DNA from: Epiperipatus broadwayi
Taxonomy: Eukaryota; Onychophora; Udeonychophora; Euonychophora; Peripatidae
DNA: 64,000 nt
Assembly (NCBI GenBank): GCA_028023455.1
Contig: JAQFVV010000027.1
Coordinates: forward strand, 4,895,845-4,959,844
Reading direction: 5' to 3'
Numbering within the stretch: the first letter of the stretch is position 1; each line of letters opens with the position of its first letter. Position numbers and translations under genes: made by a program. This document shows, in pieces, positions 1-11,334 of the stretch. The notes beneath the pieces were generated by a model that saw nothing but the letters and a program-made list of their open reading frames with translations, was not told where the DNA came from and searched no databases.

Positions 1-180
1 TAGTTATAAAAACAAAAACACCAAAATATAAAATTAGAAAGAAGTTAATACAAATACCTGTCAGCTGATAAAGATAAATGCTTAAATAATCGAATAATTT
101 ATTATTCCGGTGTTCATATCAGGTTTGAAACTGCTATCAATATACGTTGAGATCTCAAATCTGGTATTACATAAGACTAC

Positions 181-413
181 ATAGGGAAGTAAAATATATA
201 TGTGCTTGGCGCACAGATAATAAAATTAGTGAAAGCAAATAATACTCTGCAATTTAATGAGCTGAACGCTTTCGGGAGGCTTTATGCTCCCCCAACTATA
301 GTCATGAGCCTCCCGAAAGCGCTCAGCTCATTAAATTGCAGAGTATTATTTGCTTTCACTAATTTCATTATCTGTGCACAAAGCACATATATATTTTATA
401 GGGAAGTAAAATA
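181..413. repeat. palindromic foldback element with 16-bp flanking direct repeat
   Basis: Two near-identical inverted arms (about 191-281 and 307-397) are separated by a spacer of about 25 bp. The arm tips contain the string GAGCGCTTTCG, or a one-base variant of it. The direct repeat atagggaagtaaaata lies at 181-196 and 398-413, as expected of a target-site duplication. The same short GCGCTTTCG string sits in the inverted arms of the Penelope fragment at 29332-30229, so this may be a terminal-repeat pair of a related element. No protein is encoded. Confidence 0.7.
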
Positions 414-577
414 ATAAAAAAATATATAGGTGTGTGGGGGGGGGGGGATAAAAATCGTTTAAATGTCTAAAATTAAAAAAGAAAAGAATATACAGCAAAA
501 GAATTAAATCAAGATAAATATGCCATTATTATTTTTAACTGAAACACAGGCTTATTATATACCTGTCTATATATATA

Positions 578-1090
578 TGTAATATATAGGGTATATGAGC
601 ACAGACTTTCACACGACCCACCACTCTCCACTCTATCTAATAACACTGATACACTTAAACACATATGTTGAAAAGATAAATAATCACCAATATATGTATT
701 TCATGCTAAACCAGCAATGTGGGGGTTCAGATTGATTTTAGGTCAACATGGGTGTGACAAGAATCTCGGCGTCAGGGTGGCCTTTGAGCATTCCATCATC
801 AGATTTTCAATTAGATGGACGGTTGAAGGGCTGGAGTGTGGAGTAGATTGAAGCCTGTCCATTAAAGTATGAGGATTGTCTATCTTAATATATATCTGAG
901 CACTTATAGTATATATGTGTGGAGATGATAATCTGGACCAACTGATGATTGCTGGTTTAGCATGAAATACTCATATTGGTGATTATTTATCTTTTCAACA
1001 TATATGTGTTTAAGGGTATCAGTGTTATTAGATAGAGTGGAGAGTGGTGGGTCGTGTGAAAGTCTGTGCTCATATACCCTATATATTACA
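578..1090. repeat. F5 repeat, inverted pair
   Basis: The arms 578-716 and 950-1090 are reverse complements over about 140 bp. The spacer (717-949) continues the F5 consensus in the orientation of the right arm. The same family is seen at 14970-15790 and 16978-17340. The unit has a 5' part near 'acagactttca', a middle hammerhead-like motif, then a stretch with 'gcctgtccattaaag'. Only the right-hand copy keeps the complete hammerhead-like motif, because the left arm breaks off inside stem II. Family identity beyond that is unknown. Confidence 0.7.
929..984 (+). ncRNA. hammerhead ribozyme-like motif (F5 family)
   Basis: The core boxes are intact: CTGATGA at 942-948 and GAAA at 964-967. Stem II is TGCT paired with AGCA (950-953 and 959-962) around a GGTTT loop. 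The next bases, T949 and T963, do not pair. Stem I can form from CCAA (938-941) with TTGG (976-979), directly after the candidate cleavage triplet ATA (973-975). Activity is an inference. The short stem III and the U-U mismatch would weaken a monomer. Confidence 0.5.
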
Positions 1091-1359
1091 TTATTATTTT
1101 TATTAATTTCTCGTTTGTTTCTATATATATTTGATCTGTTCAAATCTACATCTTTTCCACATCAATGCAATAAAATTCTTTATTTTATCCACCCAACCAT
1201 TTCAAATGTAGTCTCTTATAATATTTTGGAGTCCATATTAAGTCTTCAACTATATCTATTTTTATTTCTTATAGAAATATGTTCAGTCAATCCATTAGGT
1301 CTTTTAATTCATTTATATATTTTTTTAATATTTCTTTAGTGTAATTTTGAATAGAAATC

Positions 1360-1815
1360 AGTACCTATATTACGTGAGAGTTGTGTAGAGAAAATTACAC
1401 TACGTAAATATTATTCATTACGTGAATAATCTACAGCCTAATGAATGACTAACAGAAATTATTAATATACTTCCACCAAGTGGATTGTGCCAATGTTGTG
1501 GGTGCAATAAGTTTGACGCTGTCAAATAAACTAGTAATTGGCTATCTCTATATACTGAACAACGATGAAGATATGTCTAAGAGATTATGATCTGAGCCAA
1601 CTCATGAGTGGTAGTTTAGCACAAAATGTATATCTTGGAGATCATACATTTCTCTTACATATCTGGTCATATGTTTATGATTACATTCTTTCACAAGGCA
1701 TTAAAAGCAGATAGTACCTACCTTGTGTGGAAGTGGCATAGTAAAAATCACACTACAGAAATATTATTCATTAAATGAATAATCTATAGTTTGATAAATG
1801 ACTAATAAAAATTAA
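1360..1815 (+). repeat. direct repeat pair enclosing an F5 hammerhead copy
   Basis: About 105 bp around 1360-1465 recurs at about 1707-1815. Shared blocks include 'cagtacctat/gtacctacc', 'aaattacactac/aaatcacactac', 'aatattattcatta' and 'gaataatcta'. The spacing is about 347 bp. An F5 hammerhead-like copy (1589-1643) lies between them. The same sequence also follows the F5 fragment at 20500-20700, so it belongs to the F5 unit. This looks like one full tandem unit plus a partial second unit. Confidence 0.6.
1589..1643 (+). ncRNA. decayed hammerhead ribozyme-like motif (F5 family)
   Basis: Stem I is very clear here. GATCT (1589-1593) pairs with AGATC (1639-1643), and CCAA (597-600 offset, i.e. 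1597-1600) pairs with TTGG (1635-1638). The cleavage triplet would be ATC ending at 1634. Both core boxes carry one substitution (CTCATGA for CTGATGA, AAAA for GAAA), so this copy should be inactive. It is valuable because the preserved stem I confirms the family fold. Confidence 0.5.
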
Positions 1816-4559
1816 ATATATATATATTGAAACAGTAAGATTCGTATTCGAATCTTAAGTTTCACCTTTTTCTGTCGTCTCTCACTGACCGGTCTATCCT
1901 GCCCAAATTTAAACTTTTTGGTATCGAATTGTGTGTGTAGCAATATTAAAATGTATAAATATATGTAGAATTCAGCATAAACATGCACACATTTCGATCT
2001 CAAATTAAACGCAATAAATAGGGATAAAATAATATAATTTAGATTTCTTTTAGTTATATAATTTTGTATAATTTTAATCATTTATTTTGCATTAAAAAGT
2101 TCGTATTTATTGCTTTGTTTAAATTTCGTTTAATAATAATTCTAAAAAAATCTGATATAATATTTAATTAAAAGTTAAAATAATCTTATGTTCCCTTTTT
2201 GTCTTTGAAATTGAAAAGCATTGGTCAGTGATAGATAATAGATTAATTAAAGAAAAATTCCCCAAAATATAATTAGTAAATGTAAAATGTAAACAGTAGA
2301 ACGGCAGCTTTCTTTAATTAAAAACCAACAAAATGCATTGATTATCCTCAGGGCAGATTAAGTAGAACCTAAAAATATCTTAACAAAAATGTGAAAGATC
2401 AAGATAAAAAAAGAGGCCATCTTAGACTGGCTGGAGACATTCACTTAAACTTTAGCTTTGCTCTCGATCACTGAGAGTCTCCAAAAATAATAAAAATAAT
2501 TTGTTCCTGCCAAGGTATGACCGAGTAAAGCACCTAGATTATTCTCCATCAGGAGATGGCCTGTCGGATGCCGAACTTTCCATTGCCCATCATAAATTCA
2601 CCATGAAGATCTGCTGCCTGAAATGAATGAGAAAGCTGCTGCTGCTGTGAAAGAAAATGAAATATCTAAATACAAGAAAGAATTGCCACTCGTGAACTTT
2701 TTGCTGCTAAACTAATGGAATCAGAAAACTTCTTATAAAACAGGTGCCTGTCTGTGTTCAAACTCTAGAGTACTCTAATAATATGCTATAGCTCTTCTTC
2801 ATCCTACTTATCTAAATTATAAAATGTAAAAACTACCATATGTATAACTAAAACTGAATAATTAACTTAATGTGTAAATTTCTCTACTAATCTAGCTTAC
2901 CTCATTCTATCTTGGGTGCGTATTTCTAAAATCTACATTTTATCTATATTTATTATTTAATTATTGCATGCTCACAATTGTCTCTATTTTCAAAGTTTAA
3001 ATCTATGATCGCTTAAAACAATGAATGTGTGTCCAATTTTCATTAATATTTACTTTCCTAAATAACTTTACTTTCATATAAATTGACACGCATTCAGTGC
3101 ATCATTATTGTAATGCAGGGTCTACTACTTCGCAAATGGCTGGCATATTAATTGTAATAACTCCCAGTTTATATATATTTTGTATTGATTAAATTTAATG
3201 AATAATTCTAGAAAATCCCATTTCTTTGAGAGTCGCCAGAGTTCTTGAGTAAATGTTGGTAATGTAGGGCCAAGTCAGAAATCTATTTAAATCTCATCTT
3301 AACCGTTTATACTTATACATGTGTTACGTTTTAAAGATGCGATGATCTATTCCGCCATAAATATTCCGGATTCTCCAGGGTTGAAACTAACCCGTCGTCC
3401 TACCAAGCGGACCTAATAAATGCTCCCGTAGGATTTGACCTGTCATGCAGCCAGCTGGCAAATTGTGACATGTACCGCTTGTCCCTGGTTATGCTTATGT
3501 GACACCTTACTTCATCAGATCGAGGCAGAGACCAGTCCATCACTCTTATAAACCCATTCGCGGCATTGCAGTTTCAATATACTGCCATTTCATATCGCCT
3601 TTCTAAAGCATACCACATGTTCCTTCACTTAATTTTATTATTCTATATATCACTCCGCCTCTGCATTATCTTCATAATTCACTCTCAAATAAATGTTTGC
3701 CCTTAGTTATACATAAATATTGTAATTAAATAAATATATGTCTGCCATTACTCTTGTAACCCATCCTTTAGACTCTTGCATTGCAAAGGTATAAATCCCT
3801 CCAGGCATGCATTAAAAATACTCACTCGAGAATTTTAGGTAGCTAGATTACGTCTTCAAATAAATGTATTCCTTTTGTAAACATTACAGTATCGGAAATA
3901 CCGCTACTGAAATCCTCAATATAAAATAATGTCTAAATAAATAAATGTATTCTTTAAAACATAATCATGTCGCAAATCCCGCTACTGAAGCTGTTAGTCC
4001 ATTAAATATTATTAGATTGTTTTATTAAAATGTATTAATAAATAATTTTAAACTATATGTCTGCAGTTACATTTCATTTATTCGATACCCATTCGATATA
4101 ATATTTCCTTGATTATGTAAATATGAATGTTTAATTAATATTAGTTTGGTTATTGGCTAACTCGAGAATAAAATCATGAGTCTCTTGCATATCCCTGATC
4201 ACCGTGCCTAAGGAAATATTTACTAATGTCGCATCGGATGTGTTGTTTCGTGGATTGTATTGTGGAACCGATAAACTATGTTTGAACTCACTACCACGGG
4301 TGGCTTCGCTACTCGATGGTGCTGCTGTTCGTATGGTGGTCGAATTCTGCACTATGTTTATGAGTCACATGTTTTCTGAACGTTACAATATATATATATA
4401 TTGTAACATGATGGATAATAAGAAAGGAGTTAACCTGGATTGATGGCAAATAATCATTCCCAAGTTCACACAATATTTCAATTAAAATTAATTTAAATAA
4501 TGAGATAAAATACAAAGTAATAAAGTATGATATTAAAGTAAGGTAATGATATTAATGGC
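1816..4559. other. AT-rich non-coding stretch, no gene recognised
   Basis: I see no supported gene or complete mobile element. There is a short coding-like remnant (2555-2735, listed separately), a loose duplication of about 95 bp at about 3865-3990 (blocks 'aataaatgtattc' and 'ccgctactgaa' occur twice), and a perfect AT-rich palindrome at 4383-4408 ending in gttacaat/attgtaac. Confidence 0.6.
2555..2735 (+). pseudogene. coding-like remnant, function unknown
   Basis: Three short reading frames follow one another with frameshifts. They read GDGLSDAELSIAHH, then EDLLPEMNEKAAAAVKENE, then IATRELFAAKLMESENFL before a stop at about 2736. The composition (alanine, glutamate, lysine; few rare residues) looks more protein-like than the surrounding AT-rich DNA. 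I do not recognise the family. It could be a processed pseudogene or part of a transposon ORF. Chance remains possible in so short a stretch. Confidence 0.25.
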
Positions 4560-5210
4560 ACAAATATATATATATAAGCAATTCTATACTTCCAGAAAAT
4601 GAGAGATCTTGAGATCTCTGTGAGATCAGCCAATTACTCCTCAGAGCAACCAAAGTATAATTATAAATCAACCAGCATTATCAATAAGCAAAAGTAAGTA
4701 TACATATTACTAAAAAAACCATTCATCATCATGAATGATCCATAATCCAAATAAATCAACAGTCAATCTGGTGATTGAATTGGAAATAGGTCTTGTGTAG
4801 ACCAGGCTAACTATTGAGCCTTTTCCATCTTGGGCAATTATTTAAACATAACTTGGATGCACCAAATAAGTGTGCATCCATTAGACTACATAACCAGGAA
4901 AATATAAACCAATAATGCTGGGATATTAGAGCATGCTGATCATTATCAATGCTCTGGCCACTTAGCATCATTAATGCACTAGCCAATTGTAAACTTAATT
5001 TCTAATAAAGCTAAACTAAATAAAATATAGTTCAGGGGTTTTGAAGAATAAAATGCTCACACCAACCCAGGACAATGTCATACTAGCTGCCTGTAAAGCA
5101 CTAAATACATCCCCACTTATATACAGCCAATATACTTAAATCTAGCTCAGAAGAACCTGAGTTCTATTACTCTTATGGTGACCAAGAGACAATGGATCAC
5201 ATATTTTAAC
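4560..5210 (+). repeat. dispersed repeat R1, copy 1
   Basis: This stretch is similar in order and spacing to 34740-35200. Shared blocks include 'aaataaatcaac', 'agaccaggctaa', 'aataatgctg', 'gatattag/aaa', 'atcaatgct', 'ccacttag' and 'actagccaa'. Both copies are in the same orientation. No coding capacity or terminal structure was recognised. It is an old interspersed repeat of unknown class. Confidence 0.5.
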
Positions 5211-6029
5211 AATTAAATATAAGATTATTAATAGCAATAAAAAAAATAATGAAATTAAGGTCTTTAGAATATGGCTATACATATAAATTAAACCTGATTT
5301 TGATTAATATACAGTAAAAATTATCATATTTGTGATTTACAAAATTACTAGATACAATTCAAATTATTACATTATGATTTACATTATTATACAAAACTTA
5401 AGTTACTATATGGTAGTTTACATATAAGTTTTACTATGTTTACCTAAAACCCATTCTGCCCACAGGTATGTGTCTTGATATAAAATGAATATGTTTGAAT
5501 TGGCATTTAATCAAAAAATGATTAAAATTTTACATATAAGTGGCTATCTGACACACATTGGTATTTGCAATACAATTGACAAATTTATGCACACATAAGT
5601 GTGTGTGTGTGTAATTTCTGAACATATTTGACTTGCCATAAAATAAACATTTTTAGTTGTCACTTTCAAATTGTATTCTTCCTAATTAATTCAATATTGA
5701 AAGTATATAAAATTCACACATATACACGTGTATACAAAAGTATATGTGATATTAATCAAGTTATCTCATAATAGTTTACTTTTTTTTTCTTTTTTAAAAA
5801 AAAAAACATCTTATAAGTTCTTTTTTTTCCAAAAAAAATATTGTCAACTTTTTTTTTCTTTTAACAATATAAAAGTCACTGAATTAAATATCCCAACAAA
5901 TTTGGTTGCTAGTATTTTTAAAATGTCATTTTTTTAAAGAACTACTAAAAACAATTTCTTCAATAATATATATAAAATTGTATGTGGACTGCTCCTTTTT
6001 TTAGACATTTAAATTAAGCAACTTATTGA
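5211..6029. other. AT-rich non-coding stretch
   Basis: Homopolymer A and T runs dominate (5780-5870), and there is a short (GT)n tract near 5599-5612. No gene or mobile element was recognised. Confidence 0.6.
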
Positions 6030-6120
6030 TTTTTTTTCTCATGTGTCATAGCATCAGCTGGGAAGCAAACCCGCTATCCCAGGACAACTGCTTATGAAGC
6101 AGCTGTCGCTGACCTCTAAC
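6030..6120 (-). mobile_element. tRNA-derived SINE or retroposed tRNA-like, 5'-truncated
   Basis: On the minus strand this reads as a class II tRNA-like sequence. It has an anticodon-arm-like GCTGC loop GCAG(T), a T-arm-like hairpin with 'gcgggtttgcttccca', then a tail 'atgacacatga' and an A run. It is clearly the same family as 26503-26604 but lacks the 5' acceptor half, as expected of truncated retroposition. The T-rich 6032-6038 tract on the plus strand is the poly-A tail read in reverse. Confidence 0.65.
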
Positions 6121-7298
6121 TATTGACTTATAATTTTAAAAATCATTTTAAAGATTTTAAACTAACTCTCCAGCTATATATACATTTATCTGTGCTTCTC
6201 TACATATTGATACATCAGCATACAGATAATTACTTCTTCCAAACTGATGGTTTCTCTTAATGGAGTCCAATCCAGGTAATTGATTTCATCATCAGGGAAG
6301 TATAATCAGGTATGTTGGCATTCCATGAATTCCCTACTGTCTAGGATTTGATAAGCTTCAGGCCAGTAAACTGATTTCTAGAACACATTTAACATGCTAA
6401 TTAATTCATTTGAAATGGATCCTGGCTTCTTGTGAATCAAAACTCCAGCATAATGAGTCAGAAATAGTTGCATCTTGTTCTGATTTCACTTATCCCTTAA
6501 TGGGAGTTATCTGTGTAACTATGGAAACTCGCTCTGCAGCTAGATATTCTGTTACAGTTACCAACTACTGCTGGTAAGTACTTTACAAAATATTTTAGCC
6601 AACATTGCAACTAGCTATTAGCCAGCTGCTTCTCAAAAATATAAACCAGACTTTGCAGCTAACTCTTATTCAAATGCTTCTCAAAAAAAATTACTATCCA
6701 AGCTTCTGGTCAGCTCTTACAAAATATATTTAGTCAAGACAAACTAGACTTTTTTGGTCAGCTCTTTAAAAAACTACAAGCTAAACTAGTTGACAACAAC
6801 ATTAATTTAAAAATTGTTTTTATTTTATCTTTGATGTTTTATCAATGTGTGATACACAAAGATTTTTAAAAATAGATAATTTACCAATTAATTAAAAGAT
6901 TTCAAAAATACAATACTTGTTTTAAATTTCAAAATCAGAATAATAATAATAATACAATATTGATATTTATTTGGCCCTTTTAAAAATGTTTTCATTTATA
7001 ATAAAATTCTGTTTTAAATTCAGTTATTTAACCCTTTATTTATTATTTTTATTCCAGGAATGTAGAAAAATATTCACAAAATTTTATGTCTGTGTTTATT
7101 TCTATTTTTCCTTTCCTTTATATATATATGTGCACACACACACAACCATGTTGCTGTATGCCATGTAACCCAATTGGTTACAATATATATATAAGTTTTA
7201 GAAAGTCTAAAAAAACAAGACATCATGTCTCCAGTTTACATAAAGCTGCCAATAGCAAATTCTTTTTGTTCCAATTATAGTGCATTTGATCCAAAATC
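6121..7298. other. AT-rich non-coding stretch
   Basis: No gene was recognised. A short motif 'aacccaattggttacaatatata' (7167-7189) has a relative at 37378-37394, so a small repeat may be shared. Confidence 0.5.
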
Positions 7299-7400
7299 TG
7301 CCAATGCATTGCTCTCAGTTTCAAATCTCTTTACTGATGAAAGCCAGAAGCTCAAAACTAGTCTCAGGATATTGTATAAGGGCATGGAGGAATGGATAGG
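7299..7400 (+). repeat. F1 repeat fragment with decayed hammerhead
   Basis: This is an F1 segment around the hammerhead. CTGATGA lies at 7334-7340, followed by stem II AGC/GCT, then AAAA in place of GAAA, then the palindromic ACTAGT and the triplet GTC ending at 7363. Stem I outer pairing is partly lost. The rest of the F1 unit is absent, so this is a truncated old copy. Confidence 0.6.
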
Positions 7401-7899
7401 AATTTATGAAGTCCTACCAATTGGGATTTACTGATTGCTAAAACTTACATTCATTGGCATAACCAAAAAGGTGTTTGAATGAAAGAATACTTATTTATAA
7501 CTTTTGGTATGTAATTTATTAAGTGGTTTATACATACATATATAGTTCTTATTTGTTATTATTCTCCATCAAACTTTCTCATTCTGAGTTCAGATTGTAA
7601 GTATTTTTCATTTCTTATGAAAATAAAATACAAGAGGGGAAATCTAAAACTTTTTTATATATCATTTAAGTCTTAGCAGAGTAAATTTGACGCAACCTTC
7701 AGATATGGTAAACTATAATACTGTAGATAATTATTCTATATGCTTTGTGGATAGAAATAACATGTATATCTATTAACATAATGTATTTATATTCTATGTG
7801 ATTTGTATAATATTTAATTTTGTAAATATTTTTTTATTTTACTCTTATTTTTGCATTATTATTTTTAACTATTATTGATCTGCTGCAAGATTAAAATCA
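7401..7899. other. non-coding stretch
   Basis: No gene, repeat or RNA was recognised. Confidence 0.5.
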
Positions 7900-8480
7900 G
7901 CAAATTTAAACCAGTTTCTCCAATTGCTAATTTCTCTTCTCCGTGTCACACAAGTACATTTTCTCATTTCATCTATTCATTTCACACATTGTCTCTTTCT
8001 AGGTCTTTTACTTTTTTAAAAAAAAATCCAGTTTAAGATTTCAGCGGTCTATCTATTAGTGTCTTTTCTAGCAATAAGTTCAGTCCAGTTCCAACTTTCA
8101 CCTCAGTCTCCTAATTCTTTGAATGATGTCAATAATACTTCTTTATTCTTTCACTTTCTTCTAATTTACATATTATCATATTTCATTGAATAGTCTGAAG
8201 GCTTTGCATTGCTCTTTTGTTAAGTGTCCAAGTCAGCAAATCCATAAGTAAGAACTGGTAGTTTGTGAAAAACTCTACTTTTCAAACACGTACGCATATT
8301 TCCTGCTACTATTAAGTAAATTATGTCAGAAGCATTCCATACAAGTTTAATTCTGTGATTAATTTAATCTATTATACTTTCATCTATATTATAACCTGAC
8401 CATTGTATTTGTAGCTGTCAACTTCTAATTCATCATTTTCCATCTTAGATTTTTTTGTAATCTTAGACACTTTTATTCTT
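7900..8480 (-). pseudogene. RTE-type LINE, ORF2 C-terminal remnant
   Basis: Read on the minus strand, this matches the 3' part of the RTE family seen more clearly at 28540-29331 and 63415-64000. Shared landmarks include the 'caatggattt' region, the block giving 'yLGY.I', the 'TEKQYR'-like region, and the terminal 'ICKRPRKRP..RWMDE' region. Frames are heavily broken. The protein would be the reverse transcriptase tail and conserved C-terminal domain of a LINE. It is non-functional. Confidence 0.6.
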
Positions 8481-10205
8481 TGGCTAGAATTAATATAAAA
8501 TCAATAATACATCACATGACCTTAAATTACACATTGCTATTCATTAGCAAATTTTTCTATTCTCACTGCTTTTATGCTACCTAGTGTATGCTTTAGTAAT
8601 TAATAGATGCAAAATGGTAATGCTTAATAAATTTATATCCAGTGATGTTCTATCTAATATTCTGAGACTAGTTTTTAGCTTATGGCTTTTTAGATTTTTT
8701 TAAACAGTTGACCCTCCAGCCATTTTTTACTTTATGTTATGCTATCAAGCTACTAGCCCACATTGTAGCCAAAGAATAAAGTTGGCATAAGTTGTAAAAA
8801 CTAAGGTCACTGTAATACATAGAAACTGGACAATTTTGGATCTATATAACTAGACAAGCAAATAGGCTTGCATTTGAAAAATTAATACTTTTTTCCCCAA
8901 TTTGGTAGGTAAATTGATAATATAACAAAAATTTAAAAGTGGCTTCTAGAGGAAAACTGCATTAGATTCAAAAAATCCAAGTTCACTGTTCAAACAAATC
9001 CAGAATGCCTAATTGATAAAAGCCATAGGCTAGTAATTAATCAGGGAATATTTGGATGGGCAACAATGGATAAGAATTTAAAGACTCCAGCATTTATTGA
9101 TTATTAAAATTTATACAAGACAGTAAAAGAGTATGGAGAATAAATAAAATTACTAATTGTGAGAATCAAATATGAATAGAATAAGAAGAAAAAAAATAAT
9201 GTAAAAAGAAAATAAGTAAAGGTTGGGAGAATATGGAATGATTATAATAATCCTTTTTACACTGCAATGCAAAAGATTACTAATTTATTTGTTGTATATA
9301 GGTAAGGCCAAGTTTAAAATAAAAATAGAGATATCCCAGGATTTACTACAGATAAATATATTGTATAGAGTGCAAATTTTGAATTTAGACTAAAAATAGG
9401 AAATTTTTGTTATTGAGGAAAGATAGAATGATATCCAAAGGGTTATTGAAGAAACAAATGTCTGATATTATTGAATAAATCTGAGGCATTTAATCAGTGA
9501 AGATTACCGAATGAAAAGTGGTCATATTATTTAAAAATGGTGGATTACCTGTGAAGAAAGGGCTTATCCTTTTGGAGTCAAATTACCATTTGAGAATTCC
9601 TGGTCATAGTTTGTCATACCAAGAGAATAATCCCTCACTCTTATTATTGTAAAAATTTTGATGATCTCACATGTTACATTCTGACATACTTTTCGATCTC
9701 CAAACTGAATTGTCCTGGTTAGTGACCATAGCTTGATTAGAATTGTAATGGGGATTTACAATCCTGATGTTAGAAAAATTTTTTAAAGGTATCCACATTG
9801 TTATTATCATGAAGTGAAGATGACAACAATTGGAAATATTGATGCAATCATCCATATCTCTCCTGCCATGATCAAGAAAATCGTTAATAGTAGAATGTTT
9901 ATGGAAATGAAAGAAAGTAATTTAATGTTAGATTAAACAAATAAACTAATAATGTAAAATTGATCCAATTCTTACATACTACCACTTGTGAAATAGGAAT
10001 GACATAAGCAAGTGGGTTCATATAGGATTCTGCTCCCTTATGCACAGAGATCCCAAAAAACATTGGATCATTCATAAGATGAAGAAAACAGCTTGTGAAT
10101 TCATAGAAAAGTATTAAGCTGTGTGTAGCATAATAGTTATAATCATATAGGAATAAAATCATTCTCCAACAATTCATGAAGTAAATAAAAATATAACAAT
10201 CTTAT
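8481..10205. other. non-coding stretch, no recognised feature
   Basis: AT-rich with short open frames only (for example 9667-9855 and 9899-10177 on the minus strand). Their translations show no domain I recognise. Some stretches look like decayed transposon coding DNA, but I cannot assign them. Confidence 0.5.
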
Positions 10206-10462
10206 TCTGTTCCCATTTCAAAACAGGCAAAACTCTTTATATGTATTGCCACTCAGTGCAATCCAGAGTAATCAGTGGATGCAAGAAAGGTTTGTGCATA
10301 AAATCCCTATCTAGTGCCTACTCATCCAATATCTGCAGACTAATTTTGGCTTGTGGCCTTCATCAGTGAGGAGCCTTGGATCTGAGAGCACTGCACCTAG
10401 TTATGCCTGTTTTAATAAGTTAAGTGCAAGCATGATCATGTGTTGTGTCTGTTCCCATTTCA
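10206..10462 (-). mobile_element. F1 repeat insertion with 15-bp target-site duplication
   Basis: The direct repeat tctgttcccatttca lies at 10206-10220 and 10448-10462. The 227-bp insert (10221-10447) is F1 on the minus strand. Its element 3' end (…GTTTTGCCTGTTT in element sense) abuts the left repeat. It carries a damaged hammerhead: CTGATGA intact at 10364-10370 on the minus strand, stem II GGC/GCC, GAAAC degraded. The right 43 bp is an inverted piece of the F1 tail, so the insertion is a composite of two orientations. The duplication shows that F1 retroposes. Confidence 0.8.
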
Positions 10463-11334
10463 TGGTAGAAGGGTAATGTGACAACCACGAATTGAGTTCA
10501 GTGTTTTAGCATAATAAAGTAGCTTTGAATAACGATTTCAATATTGTATCAATCCATCCTGAAAATTAAGTCATTGATAAAATAAAACAAATTCTGGATT
10601 ATACCATATGACAGTAAGAATCCCTAAAAATACATATATTTTTAGGATAAAAATAAATGCATTGACGAATTTTTACCACTCTCTTCTTTAGTATTAAGAG
10701 TGCTTTGACAATATCACAAATTAGGGATATATAAGCAACTTTCAGAATTGTTAAAAGATGGACATAAAATATTTTCTATATTTAGCAATTTTATGTGTTA
10801 TATGATATTTATAGTATATATTCATGAAACTATTTAGTTAAAAAAATTATCCTTACTGCTATTCATAGGAGAATCAGTTTTCATTAACATATAAAGGTTT
10901 AGTTTGTAAAAAGAATTTTCATGGTCAGAAAATGAAAATTCTGAATGTATATACATTGCTGCTTTTGGCCCCTACTGTGGATACTTATGCATGTTTATGC
11001 AGAAACAGTGCCTCTAGTGGTGGGAGTACAGTATCTCCATGACTACCATTTAAAATAAATAAAAAAATCAAATGACTTCATTGCTTGGAAATTTATAAGA
11101 CGTTTGAATGCTGGAATATCTGAAAACCTTACCCTTCAGGGTCTGATTGTCTAATGCTGTGCCAAACCATACAGGGAATATATCTTTATGGGAATATTAT
11201 TTATTGGGATAAAAATAATTTACTGTCAAAATTTATTATAAGAATTTCTTTGTTACTGAGTGCAAAATGGCAAATGTTTAAAATACTTGCTTAAGTGTTT
11301 GAAAAAGGTTTTCAATAAATGTGTGATACCAGTT
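10463..11334. other. non-coding stretch
   Basis: No feature was recognised apart from a small hairpin near 10900-10945 made of two 'gaaaatt' blocks. Confidence 0.5.

Noticed and set aside
3510-3540. CTGATGA on the minus strand
   Set aside because: No GAAA box at a suitable distance and no stem II.
4383-4408. Perfect AT-rich palindrome
   Set aside because: AT alternation makes such palindromes likely by chance, and there is no supporting context as an origin or operator.
6285-6300. CTGATGATGAAA on the minus strand
   Set aside because: No room for stem II between the boxes.
9667-10177. Two minus-strand frames of 62 and 92 codons
   Set aside because: No domain, no splice context and no codon bias. 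The second overlaps nothing conserved.
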